Part shown: positions 44,064 through 50,778 of the stretch, piece after piece
Layout of the letters: each line of letters starts with the position of its first letter
Position numbering within the stretch: the first letter of the stretch is position 1
Source: Mycobacterium gastri
GTDB taxonomy: Bacteria > Actinomycetota > Actinomycetes > Mycobacteriales > Mycobacteriaceae
DNA length: 64,000 bases
Assembly: GCF_002102175.1 (NCBI RefSeq)
Contig: NZ_LQOX01000115.1
Span: 1-64,000, forward strand
Reading direction: 5' to 3'
Notes under the pieces: model-generated
Seen by the model: the letters and a program-made list of their open reading frames with translations, nothing else
The model's database searches: none
What the model was told of the DNA's origin: nothing
Program-made: the position numbers and the translations under genes

Positions 44064-45254
44064 ATGCACGACGTCCTCAGACAGGAAGTCCGCAACGGCG
44101 TGGCCCTGCTGACCCTCAACCGACCCGACACACTCAACGCCTACACCCCTGAGATGGGCCGCCGGCTCGGCGAGGCCTACCACTACTGCGACAGCGACGA
44201 CTCCGTGCGCGTCATCGTGGTGACCGGATCGGGATCGGCGTTCTGTGCAGGCGCCGACATGAGCGACGCCGATCCGTTCGACGCGCCTGCGCCCAGCGAC
44301 TTCTCCGCGTCTCCGGTCCAGCCGGCGGCGTTCGAGGTTCGCAAGCCGGTGATCGCGGCCATGAACGGCCACGCCATCGGCATCGGGTTCACCCTTGCGC
44401 TTCAGGCCGACATCCGCATCGTCGCCGAGGAAGCCAAGTACGGAGTCGTCCAATCGCGGCGTGGTGTGATCGGTGACTGCATGTCGCATTGGACGCTTCT
44501 GCGTCTCGCCGGGCTGGCCAGCGCGGCAGACCTGTTGTTGACCGGCCGCACAGTGCGCGGTACCGAAGTCGCCAGAATGGGCATCGCCACTGCCGCCGTG
44601 CCGGGTACCGAAGTCCTCACGCATGCCTTGACGATCGCGGCGGACATCGTCGAGAACGTGGCGCCCATGTCCGCCGCGCTGTCCAAGCGGCTGCTGTGGG
44701 ACACCGCGATCAATGGCTATGCGCCACGGCAGGTGGCCGAGTTGGAGACCCACCTTCATCGACGACTGATGGGACGTGATGACAGCAGGGAGGCGGTCGC
44801 GGCCTACCGGACAAAGCGCGCGCCGATGTGGACGGCGTCGGTTCCGGCTGACTGGCAGGATCTTCCCGACCGGAAGGTTGACGCGCCGATGAAGCGTCAC
44901 TTTGCCGAACTCCTCGGCTTCCGGTATGGGCGATCCGACGAGCAGCAGGCCGTCGTGGAGGCCATGCCGACGGCAGAGCACTGCAATGAACGCGGAAGGG
45001 TCCACGGCGGATTCCTCGCGGCCCTTCTGGACGCGGCCACCGGACTGGCGGTCCATTCGGCACTCGGTGAACAGCTGACGGCTCCGCATTTCGACCTGAC
45101 GATTCAGTACCTGCGCCCCGCGGTTCCCGGGACACTTCTGACGTGCGTAGCGCGCACCACGAAGGCCGGTCGCCGCGTCGTCGCTTCGGAGGCGGAGGTT
45201 TTCCAGGACGGCAAGATGGTCGCCCGGGCGATCGGCAGTCACGCCGTCGCGTAG
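44064..45254 (+). CDS. Enoyl-CoA hydratase fused to hotdog thioesterase
   Basis: 396 residues. The N-terminal crotonase domain (about 1-260) has NRPDTLNAYTPEM, the oxyanion motif FCAGADMSD and AAMNGHAIGIGFTLALQADIRI. The residues at the second acid position (VVQSRRGVIGD) differ from canonical hydratases. The C-terminal domain (about 280-396) is a PaaI-like hotdog thioesterase with NERGRVHGGFLAALLDAATGLAVHS and AEVFQDGKMVARAIG. Such a fusion is uncommon. It is coupled to the PhyH gene, so one transcript probably encodes hydroxylation, hydration and CoA release of the same acyl chain. Confidence 0.85.
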   Translation: MHDVLRQEVRNGVALLTLNRPDTLNAYTPEMGRRLGEAYHYCDSDDSVRVIVVTGSGSAFCAGADMSDADPFDAPAPSDFSASPVQPAAFEVRKPVIAAMNGHAIGIGFTLALQADIRIVAEEAKYGVVQSRRGVIGDCMSHWTLLRLAGLASAADLLLTGRTVRGTEVARMGIATAAVPGTEVLTHALTIAADIVENVAPMSAALSKRLLWDTAINGYAPRQVAELETHLHRRLMGRDDSREAVAAYRTKRAPMWTASVPADWQDLPDRKVDAPMKRHFAELLGFRYGRSDEQQAVVEAMPTAEHCNERGRVHGGFLAALLDAATGLAVHSALGEQLTAPHFDLTIQYLRPAVPGTLLTCVARTTKAGRRVVASEAEVFQDGKMVARAIGSHAVA

Positions 45255-45364
45255 TGGGCGGTGACGCATCGGCGCGGCCGGCCCTTGTGGGGTAGTCGGG
45301 CCGCGGCGTAACCAGGCGGTTTACCAGCCCTTTAAGGCTGTGGGCGGCGACGTTGTAGGCGCAG

Positions 45365-45397
45365 CCGTCGTCGCGGTTGTCGTCAAAATTGTCGTCA
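45365..45397. repeat. Right-hand arm repeats without a core (left end of array)
   Basis: Three 9-mers at 45365 (CCGTCGTCG, degenerate), 45377 and 45389 (both TTGTCGTCA), period 12 bp. They have the form of the series that follows the tRNA fragments, but no tRNA fragment is found in the preceding 110 nt. This suggests a degraded or truncated left junction. Confidence 0.7.
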
Positions 45398-45437
45398 GCC
45401 GGACAGTGGCGGTTGGTGGATTCTGTCGCCGGACCCG

Positions 45438-45758
45438 CTAGTCCGAAACAGTTTTTGGTCCACCCAGTACGGCCTCGTAATCCCGGCCTCCATAGAAGAC
45501 GCCGACGATCACCACGTCTCGGTCGAGCACAGCAAAGGCAACGACGACTCGTCGCCTAAAGCCGACCGTCCGCAGACCCGGCCTGATGTCGTCGCGGGCC
45601 TTCCCGCGATGCGGGAACATCGCCAACTCTTCGCAGAACGCCACGATCGCTTCCGTATACCGCGCCGCGACTTCCGGCGACCCGGCTGCGGCGACATAGC
45701 GATAAAGCTCGCGGATCTGTTCTTCGGCCTCCGGCGTAAAGACGACGCTGAACGTCAC
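45438..45758 (-). CDS. RelE/ParE family toxin
   Basis: 106 residues starting at GTG 45758, which overlaps the antitoxin stop by GTGA. ParE/RelE fold: FTPEAEEQIRELYRYV, MFPHRGKARDDIRPGLRTVGFRRRVVVAFAVLDRDVVIVGVFYGGRDYEAVL (split only for reading). Family members poison gyrase or cleave ribosome-bound mRNA; the GFRRRV core and FYGGRD tail fit ParE-like proteins. Encoded downstream of a ribbon-helix-helix antitoxin. First module of the tRNA-linked array. Confidence 0.88.
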   Translation of the reverse strand: MTFSVVFTPEAEEQIRELYRYVAAAGSPEVAARYTEAIVAFCEELAMFPHRGKARDDIRPGLRTVGFRRRVVVAFAVLDRDVVIVGVFYGGRDYEAVLGGPKTVSD

Positions 45759-46024
45759 ACGTTTCCGGCCTGCTCCTCGGCCAAGCGCGCGCGCACTGCC
45801 TGCGCTGAAACCGCCCGAGAAGGGTCAGCGACCACAGCGTCGTAGGCCGCTGCCACCTCCCCCTGAAGCCAGGATTCAATCGCTTGATCGCGGGCGAACA
45901 ACGCGCGCAAACCTTCGCGGACAACCTCACTCTCGCTGGCGTATTCGCCTTTGCGGACCCGGTCACGCAATGCGTCGGCCATATCGTTGGGAAGCGTAAT
46001 GCTCAGTTGACGCGTCGTTCGCAC
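45755..46024 (-). CDS. Ribbon-helix-helix (ParD-type) antitoxin
   Basis: 89 residues from the GTG at 46024 (VRTTRQLSITLPNDMADALRDRV). The N-terminal RHH DNA-binding fold has the beta strand QLSITLP and the helices MADALRDRV and SESEVVREGLRALF. The acidic C-terminus (AIESWLQGEVAAAYDAVVADP) would bind the toxin. It overlaps the toxin gene by 4 nt. A palindrome 22 nt upstream is its probable operator. Confidence 0.88.
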   Translation of the reverse strand: MRTTRQLSITLPNDMADALRDRVRKGEYASESEVVREGLRALFARDQAIESWLQGEVAAAYDAVVADPSRAVSAQAVRARLAEEQAGNV

Positions 46025-46045
46025 AGTCGACCTCCAAAGCCTCAA

Positions 46046-46060
46046 TAGGACTAAATCCTA
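46046..46060. promoter_or_regulatory. Toxin-antitoxin operator, module 1
   Basis: TAGGA-CTAAA-TCCTA, perfect 5-bp arms, 22 nt before the antitoxin start. Position and size fit RHH autoregulation. Confidence 0.5.
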
Positions 46061-46212
46061 CGCTCACCAGTCTGTAGCACCCTCCTGCTCTAGGTGCGGC
46101 AAGACTTGGGGCGGTTCAAGTTGCGCGCTCAAGTCCGCGCCTGCCCATCCGCCAATCGGGCGGGACAGCACTACGTCCCCATACCCGAATATGAGGACAC
46201 CAGAATCGCTGG

Positions 46213-46221
46213 TTGTCATCA
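46213..46221. repeat. Left arm repeat before core B
   Basis: TTGTCATCA followed by AAAATCGACCCAG, 82 nt before the core at 46295. The same string, with one base changed in the 9-mer, occurs at 48845. About 35 nt upstream of each arm is also similar (ATACC...TG.GG.CACC), and the site before the tRNA shares that pattern. Confidence 0.65.
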
Positions 46222-46294
46222 AAAATCGACCCAGCCGACCAACACAGCTAATTCGAAAAACCCGCCCCTATACAGGTAGAAACAGATCCGCTGG

Positions 46295-46336
46295 TGGAGC
46301 TAAGGGGACTCGAACCCCTGACCCCCACACTGCCAG
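46295..46336. repeat. tRNA-Ala 3' fragment, core B
   Basis: 42 nt identical to the 3' part of the tRNA-Ala at 50779 (TGGAGCTAAGG...CACTGCCAG), running from the discriminator base through the T arm to the end of the anticodon loop. Identity stops exactly where the 5' anticodon stem would begin. It cannot form a tRNA. Read as an attachment core. Confidence 0.9.
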
Positions 46337-46390
46337 GCGCCGGCAAGCGCCCTGACCAGGCGCGATAGCGGGTATTTCAGGTTCTGGATG

Positions 46391-46441
46391 CTGTCGTTAG
46401 CGGCGTAATTGTCGTCACGGTTGTCGTCAAAGTTGTCGTCA
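46391..46441. repeat. Right arm repeats after core B
   Basis: TTGTCGTCA at 46409, 46421 and 46433 (12-bp period), the first starting 73 nt after the core ends. A related CTGTCGTTA is at 46391, and a similar TGTCGTTAGCG string precedes the arms after core D. Confidence 0.85.
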
Positions 46442-46519
46442 ACCAACGCCCGGCCGCACTCGCCGGCAATCGGTCCTGGGCATGGACTCGCTCGCGTGGT
46501 CAACGAGCAATAATAGTCT

Positions 46520-46555
46520 CAGTGTTGCATGCAACATCCGTTTCATGCAACACTG
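46520..46555. promoter_or_regulatory. Toxin-antitoxin operator, module 2
   Basis: Perfect 12-bp inverted repeat: CAGTGTTGCATG (46520-46531) and CATGCAACACTG (46544-46555). It ends 6 nt before the antitoxin GTG. Very likely the autoregulatory operator and core promoter of the mazEF-like pair. Confidence 0.75.
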
Positions 46556-46560
46556 ACAAC

Positions 46561-46779
46561 GTGAGCACATCGACGCGGAGAGCCCGCCAATACCGCGAGC
46601 GCATGCGCCTGCGGGGGTACCGCCCCGTCCAGGTGTGGGTGCCGGATGTCCGCTCAGCCGCGTTCGCCGCTGAAGCACGCCGTGAGGCGCGGGCACTCGC
46701 GGCGGCTGACCGACACAGCGACGACATGGAGTTCGTCGAGGCGATCTCCGCTCTCGGTTCGCTGGACGACGACGCGTGA
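46561..46779 (+). CDS. DUF3018/MazE-like antitoxin
   Basis: 72 residues from GTG 46561. The sequence RRARQYRERMRLRGYRPVQVWVPDVR is the signature of the small antitoxins paired with MazF-like toxins (DUF3018). The acidic C-terminus MEFVEAISALGSLDDDA likely wraps the toxin. It ends within the toxin start (GTGA overlap). Confidence 0.85.
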   Translation: MSTSTRRARQYRERMRLRGYRPVQVWVPDVRSAAFAAEARREARALAAADRHSDDMEFVEAISALGSLDDDA

Positions 46780-47102
46780 ATCGTGGCGAGCTGTGGACCG
46801 TCTCCGGCGGTGTCTACGCAGCAAAGCCGCGCCCGGCGATCATCGTCCAGGACGACCTGTTTTCGGAGACAGACTCGGTCGTCGTCATCCCGCTGACCAC
46901 GACCGTCACCGACACACCCATATCCAGGGTCGCCGTCCCGAACGACGAGACGACGAAAATCATCGAGCCCAGCTTCGCGATGATCGACAAGATCACGACC
47001 GTGCGCCGGTCGAACCTTGGCGCGCGTATCGGTCGGGCGCCGTCAGCACTAATGGCGGACATCGAACGGTCTTTGATGGTGTTCCTCGGCCTGGCTCGCT
47101 AG
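46776..47102 (+). CDS. MazF/PemK family endoribonuclease toxin
   Basis: 108 residues from GTG 46776. MNRGELWTVSGGVYAAKPRPAIIVQDDLF is the PemK/MazF barrel start, with the conserved Arg-Pro in KPRPAIIVQ; VVVIPLTTT and KITTVRRSNLG follow. MazF proteins cleave mRNA at short motifs. Module 2 of the array, on the plus strand while modules 1, 3 and 4 are on the minus strand. Confidence 0.9.
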   Translation: MNRGELWTVSGGVYAAKPRPAIIVQDDLFSETDSVVVIPLTTTVTDTPISRVAVPNDETTKIIEPSFAMIDKITTVRRSNLGARIGRAPSALMADIERSLMVFLGLAR

Positions 47103-47168
47103 CGGGCACACAGCCCGCGGGAAGCCATGTTTCCAAGGTCGAGTCGGTCCAGGCGACGATTCCGCCGG

Positions 47169-47189
47169 TTGTCGCCGAGGTTGTCGTCG
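47169..47189. repeat. Left arm repeats before core C
   Basis: TTGTCGCCG (47169) and TTGTCGTCG (47181), 12 bp apart, 61 and 49 nt before core C. Spacing and sequence differ from the 82-84 nt pattern at the other junctions, so this end may be shortened. Confidence 0.5.
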
Positions 47190-47229
47190 AACGCCCGAAA
47201 GTCGGACGCTGAAACCGCATTGCCAGCGG

Positions 47230-47271
47230 TGGAGCTAAGGGGACTCGAACCCCTGACCCCCACACTGCCAG
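47230..47271. repeat. tRNA-Ala 3' fragment, core C
   Basis: 42 nt identical to the 3' end of the tRNA-Ala at 50779, with the same boundary at the anticodon loop as core B. Confidence 0.9.
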
Positions 47272-47343
47272 GAACGTGGAGGAGCCTTGACCAGCCACGA
47301 TACGTGCATTTTGGTGCTTTAGTGGTGGTGGTTGAGGTAGCCA

Positions 47344-47376
47344 CTGTCGTCACGGTTGTCGTCACAACTGTCGTCA
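47344..47376. repeat. Right arm repeats after core C
   Basis: CTGTCGTCA (47344), TTGTCGTCA (47356), CTGTCGTCA (47368): 12-bp period, the first 73 nt after the core ends, as at cores B and D. Confidence 0.85.
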
Positions 47377-47426
47377 ATCCGGCGGAGCCCGCCCGGATGC
47401 TGCCGCCGTTGGCCACGCGTTGACGG

Positions 47427-48689
47427 CTACGGCCCTAGTGCCGAGATTGGCACGACATGAACCCCATCGGTTCGTTTTCCACCACCGCCGGTCGCAGTCA
47501 CTACAACGAGAGCGGACGGGCTACCATGCTTCAAGGCATCGACGTTGGCAGCGAAATCCAGGAGGCCCTTCGCCGCCGTGTCGATGACGCTTTGATCGCC
47601 GGTCAGTTTCACCTCGAATGCGGCCCAACCGTCCGGTGTGTCGACGATCGCGTCGACTTCCTTACGACCGTGAGACTCGCGCCAGGAGTACACCGCGCCG
47701 CCGAGCGGCTGCGAATAGATGCGAACGTCGCGGACTGCCATCGCCTCGAAGTGGAATCCGGCGGCCTCAAGGTCGGCGAGCAGATCCCGCGATCCGACCT
47801 TGAGCGCGGCGGTGCCCAGCGACGGGTCGACGAAGTAACGGACCGGCGCCTCGCGTAGTTCGGTGCGCGAGCGCATGTGCGGCTTCCACGCCGGCGAGTT
47901 CTCGGTCAGCTTGAGACGGTCAAGCGCGTCGAGGTAAGAGTTCACGGTCTCCTTTGCCGGAGCCCGCTGATCGTCGCCGGCGATGTCTGCGCCGAGTGCC
48001 GTGACTTTGATCGCTGTCCCGACGGATCGCCCGAGCGATGCGAGTGCGCGGCGTAGTCGGTCCGGAGTGCGCTTGCCTGTGCCGAGTTCAGGAATGTCGA
48101 TGTCGACGATCTGGGCAAGGTAGTCGGCAAGCCACCCCCGGGCAGTGCGCTCGGACTGATCGAGCAACGCCGGCCAGCCGCCGATGACGATCCGCTCCAG
48201 GAGGCCCGGAACGGTCATCGCGGTTCTCTTTGCTTTCTGGTCTTCGCCGCGTAGGAGAGCAGCCAGCGAAACCTCACCCGTCGAATGCCCGGATTCGAAC
48301 AGGCTCATCGGCCGCATCCGGAGCGTGCCGATCCGACCCGCGCCTGAGTGCAATTCGCGCTCATACCTCGGAGTCGCCGATCCGGTCAGGATGTACAGGC
48401 CACGTCGGCGCAGATCATCGACATGCCGGCGCACCTGGTCCCATATCTCCGGGGCGCGCTGCCATTCATCGAAAAGGATGGGCGTCTCTTGGTCGAACAG
48501 CTCGTCCGGGTTGAGTCCCAGGAGCGCCCGCGCGTTCGGGTCGGTGTCGAAGCGGACTGAACTCTTGGCCTGGCGGAGTGCGGTTTCCGTCTTCCCGGAG
48601 CCCTTCGGCCCATCGATGAGTACAGCACCGATCAAGGTCAGCCGCTCGGACAGCTCGGCGTCGACGACGCGTGCGCGATAGTCGAACAT
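47427..48689 (-). CDS. AAA+ ATPase with DUF4143 nuclease-like domain (module 3)
   Basis: 420 residues. The N-terminal AAA_14 ATPase has Walker A LIDGPKGSGKTE (about 25-36), Walker B TPILFDEWQ and sensor TGSATPR. A helical linker follows. The C-terminal DUF4143 domain has GRKEVDAIVDTPDGWAAFEVKL, matching the D...(D/E)xK core of PD-(D/E)xK nucleases. The family is widespread and of unknown function; nuclease activity is inferred from the motif. It is the only gene of its cassette, is preceded by three 23-bp repeats, and shares the ending VVP-x-x-x-LGP with the module 4 ATPase. Confidence 0.85.
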   Translation of the reverse strand: MFDYRARVVDAELSERLTLIGAVLIDGPKGSGKTETALRQAKSSVRFDTDPNARALLGLNPDELFDQETPILFDEWQRAPEIWDQVRRHVDDLRRRGLYILTGSATPRYERELHSGAGRIGTLRMRPMSLFESGHSTGEVSLAALLRGEDQKAKRTAMTVPGLLERIVIGGWPALLDQSERTARGWLADYLAQIVDIDIPELGTGKRTPDRLRRALASLGRSVGTAIKVTALGADIAGDDQRAPAKETVNSYLDALDRLKLTENSPAWKPHMRSRTELREAPVRYFVDPSLGTAALKVGSRDLLADLEAAGFHFEAMAVRDVRIYSQPLGGAVYSWRESHGRKEVDAIVDTPDGWAAFEVKLTGDQSVIDTAAKGLLDFAANVDALKHGSPSALVVVTATGGGGKRTDGVHVVPISALGP

Positions 48690-48703
48690 GACAGCAGTCT
48701 ACG

Positions 48704-48772
48704 TTTCCGACCACTCTTACTCGTCGTTTTCGACAGTCTGTACTCGCTGTTTTCGACAGACTGAATTCGCCC
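48704..48772. repeat. Three tandem 23-bp repeats upstream of the module 3 ATPase
   Basis: Units at 48704, 48727 and 48750. Units 2 and 3 begin TTTTCGACAG-(T/A)-CTG; unit 1 is degenerate (TTTCCGACCACTC) but keeps TACTCG in register with unit 2. They lie 15-83 nt upstream of the start codon and include the short palindrome ACAGTCTGT. Probably operators or promoter-proximal protein sites. Confidence 0.7.
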
Positions 48773-48844
48773 GTTCCGGCAACCGCGGACGCCAGGACCG
48801 GACCATGCCCCAATACCTGAATGTGGCGACACCCGAACCGCTCG

Positions 48845-48853
48845 TTGTCGTCA
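48845..48853. repeat. Left arm repeat before core D
   Basis: TTGTCGTCA followed by AAAATCGACCCAG, 84 nt before core D; nearly identical to the left arm of core B. Confidence 0.65.
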
Positions 48854-48928
48854 AAAATCGACCCAGACGCCCCCCAGCAGCTAACCTCGAACGCAGGAAT
48901 AAAGCGCGGTCACCGCAGTATGCTCTGG

Positions 48929-48969
48929 TGAGCTAAGGGGACTCGAACCCCTGACCCCCACACTGCCAG
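48929..48969. repeat. tRNA-Ala 3' fragment, core D
   Basis: Same fragment as cores B and C but with one G missing in the acceptor-stem part (TGAGCTAAGG instead of TGGAGCTAAGG), 41 nt. Boundary at the anticodon loop is kept. Confidence 0.9.
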
Positions 48970-49022
48970 GAACGAGCAGGCTCCGCGACCAGGCACTTCA
49001 TGGCCAATTCGACTTGTAGATA

Positions 49023-49073
49023 ATGTCGTTAGCGTGCGTGACTGTCGTCAGGGTTGTCGTCAAACTGTCGTCA
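49023..49073. repeat. Right arm repeats after core D
   Basis: CTGTCGTCA (49042), TTGTCGTCA (49054), CTGTCGTCA (49065), the first 73 nt after the core ends; ATGTCGTTA at 49023 corresponds to the extra site after core B. Confidence 0.85.
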
Positions 49074-49176
49074 GCGTGCGACTGCCGCGACAGGCCAGCA
49101 AAGGCCCATCGCCGGTATCCGTCTGCGTCAGTATCAACTCATCGCAAACGACGGCCGCCGTTCGTGTTTCGACCCA

Positions 49177-50448
49177 TTACGGACCCAGCAGCGCCAGCGG
49201 GACCACGCCGATGCCGTCGGGGCGACGGTAGGCGTTAGGCCCAGTGTTGATGATGATCGCGTCGAGCAGGTCCCCGCGGAGGTGATCGGCCAGCCAGCGC
49301 AAGTGCGCGGTGTCTCGATCTTCGACGGTTGCGGCGAGTTTCACCTCGACAGCGAGAATTCTGCCGTCGTCGCGCACCACCACCAGATCTATTTCGTGGT
49401 CACCGTTGCGTGTCCGGAGGTGACCGATCGTGGCCTCGGCGGCCTGCGCGGCAACCCGTACGCAAAGCGTGACCAAGGATTCGAAGAGATGCCCGAGCAT
49501 GCCACCAGTCTGCGGTCCGATCGGCCTCCCTTTACCGCTGAGAAGCGTATCCACGGACAAGCCGAGGAGACGCGCCGCCAACCCGGGATCGGCCAAGTGA
49601 TGCTTGGGCGATTGGGCCAAGCGCGCCAACGGGTTTGCCGCGGGACCCCAAGCGGGCACCGGGTCAAGCAGCCATAGCTGAGTGAGCACATCTCGGTACG
49701 CGATGGTCGTTGAACGCGCCGGCTTGTCACTGACACCGGCGGTGGCCGCATCGAGCACTGCGGTGTAGCTGGCCGTTGTGGATGTGGCCGCCGCGTAGGC
49801 GCGCAACCACGCCAACATGGCATCAGGCTTACGAACGGCGAGCCCCTGCTCGGGCACGTCTCGATCAACGGCATTACGCAGGTACGAATCAAGCTGAAAC
49901 TTCAATGCCCGGGCACCGAGAGACCGCATACCCGGGAAACCTGAGGCCACGATCTCATGCGTGTAATCGGCCAACCGGACCTTCGCCACCCCGTCGAGCG
50001 GGAGCCTTCTCCCAGTGAGCAATTCGCCAAGACTGACCGTCGGCGACGCGACCCCCCGCTCCGTCAGGGTCATGGGACGCATCCGCAGCCGCCCGATACG
50101 CCCCGCGCCGGAGTGGGCCGTCGCCCCGCGGCGGGGTGAAGCACTCCCGGCGAGCAGAAACTGGCCACCAGTCGGATCGTCATCGACAGCACGCCGTACG
50201 ACATCCCACACCTCGGGAACCTGCTGCCACTCGTCGATAAGCAGTGGCCGCGGCCGAGTCAACAGAAGACCCGGGTCGGCGTGCACCGCCTCACGGCTGG
50301 GCTTTGCATCGAGTCTTAGCAGGCCGACCACTCGCTGCTCGGCTGTCGTCGTCTTCCCCACTGCCTTCGGGCCGTCGATGGCGATCGCCGGTACTTGCCC
50401 GAACAACTCGTCCAGTTCGTCGTCGATGATGCGTCGGGCGTACCGCAT
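49177..50448 (-). CDS. AAA+ ATPase with DUF4143 nuclease-like domain (module 4)
   Basis: 423 residues from MRYARRIIDDELDELF (an in-frame start five codons earlier at 50463 is possible). Walker A AIDGPKAVGKTTT is at about 25-37, Walker B RPLLIDEWQ and sensor AGSASPR follow, then the shared HSGAGRIGRLRMRPMTL stretch. The C-terminal DUF4143 motif GDHEIDLVVVRDDGRILAVEVKL carries the D...ExK nuclease-like residues. It is similar in layout to the module 3 ATPase but clearly diverged, so the two were acquired separately or duplicated long ago. Lone gene of its cassette, next to the intact tRNA. Confidence 0.85.
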   Translation of the reverse strand: MRYARRIIDDELDELFGQVPAIAIDGPKAVGKTTTAEQRVVGLLRLDAKPSREAVHADPGLLLTRPRPLLIDEWQQVPEVWDVVRRAVDDDPTGGQFLLAGSASPRRGATAHSGAGRIGRLRMRPMTLTERGVASPTVSLGELLTGRRLPLDGVAKVRLADYTHEIVASGFPGMRSLGARALKFQLDSYLRNAVDRDVPEQGLAVRKPDAMLAWLRAYAAATSTTASYTAVLDAATAGVSDKPARSTTIAYRDVLTQLWLLDPVPAWGPAANPLARLAQSPKHHLADPGLAARLLGLSVDTLLSGKGRPIGPQTGGMLGHLFESLVTLCVRVAAQAAEATIGHLRTRNGDHEIDLVVVRDDGRILAVEVKLAATVEDRDTAHLRWLADHLRGDLLDAIIINTGPNAYRRPDGIGVVPLALLGP

Positions 50449-50449
50449 A

Positions 50450-50518
50450 GGGCAATCATACAATTAGCAGGCACTGAATCAGTCAGATAGCATGAACTGA
50501 ATCAGTCAATTAGCACTG
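50450..50518. repeat. Three tandem 23-bp repeats upstream of the module 4 ATPase
   Basis: Units at 50473 and 50496 begin ACTGAATCAGTCA and end in (A/G)(A/T)TAGCA; a partial unit at 50450 keeps CAATTAGCA and overlaps the gene start. ACTGA-A-TCAGT is a perfect palindrome in each full unit. The period (23 bp) and number equal those before the module 3 ATPase, though the sequences differ. Confidence 0.75.
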
Positions 50519-50673
50519 CCGCCGCTCAACCGCACACCCGAAGATCGTTGGCCCGGCTCAACGATGTGCTCTTCCGCCTCCGACGTGAAGATAACGCTGA
50601 GCGTCCCCGTTTCCGGCCGGGCCGTACGGCGCCATGTCCAATACCCCAGTGTGGGGGCACCCTAGATCAACCG

Positions 50674-50703
50674 TTGTCATCAATGAGGCCACAGTTGTCG
50701 TCA
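50674..50703. repeat. Left arm repeats before the intact tRNA
   Basis: TTGTCATCA (50674) and TTGTCGTCA (50695); the latter is 84 nt before the tRNA 3' end, the spacing seen at core D. No arm series lies beyond the tRNA, as expected for the chromosomal end of an array. Confidence 0.65.
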
Positions 50704-50778
50704 AGATTCGAGTGGTCCGAGTAAAACAGCAAACGCGGAAACTAGCCCGGACCGAGGTCCAGGCTGGTTTGCTGTTTG

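Noticed and set aside
44040..45269. 409-residue minus-strand frame opposite the enoyl-CoA hydratase fusion
   Set aside because: Shadow frame; the plus-strand protein has two clear domains.
46300..46503. Minus-strand frame across core B and its arms (DDNFDDNRDDN) as an integrase C-terminus
   Set aside because: The repeats translate to a monotonous string, no recombinase motif (R...HxxR...Y) is present, and the frame crosses the tRNA fragment.
45365..49073. Small CRISPR-like array from the 9-bp TTGTCGTCA repeats
   Set aside because: Repeats are only 9 bp with 2-3 bp spacers and occur in triplets tied to tRNA fragments; no cas genes.
48704..50518. 23-bp tandem repeats as a CRISPR or minisatellite
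   Set aside because: Only three units without spacers at each place, directly at promoters; better read as operators.
45255..50778. A hidden tyrosine or serine integrase gene in the array
   Set aside because: Read in all frames between modules; no stretch with integrase motifs or enough length was found.
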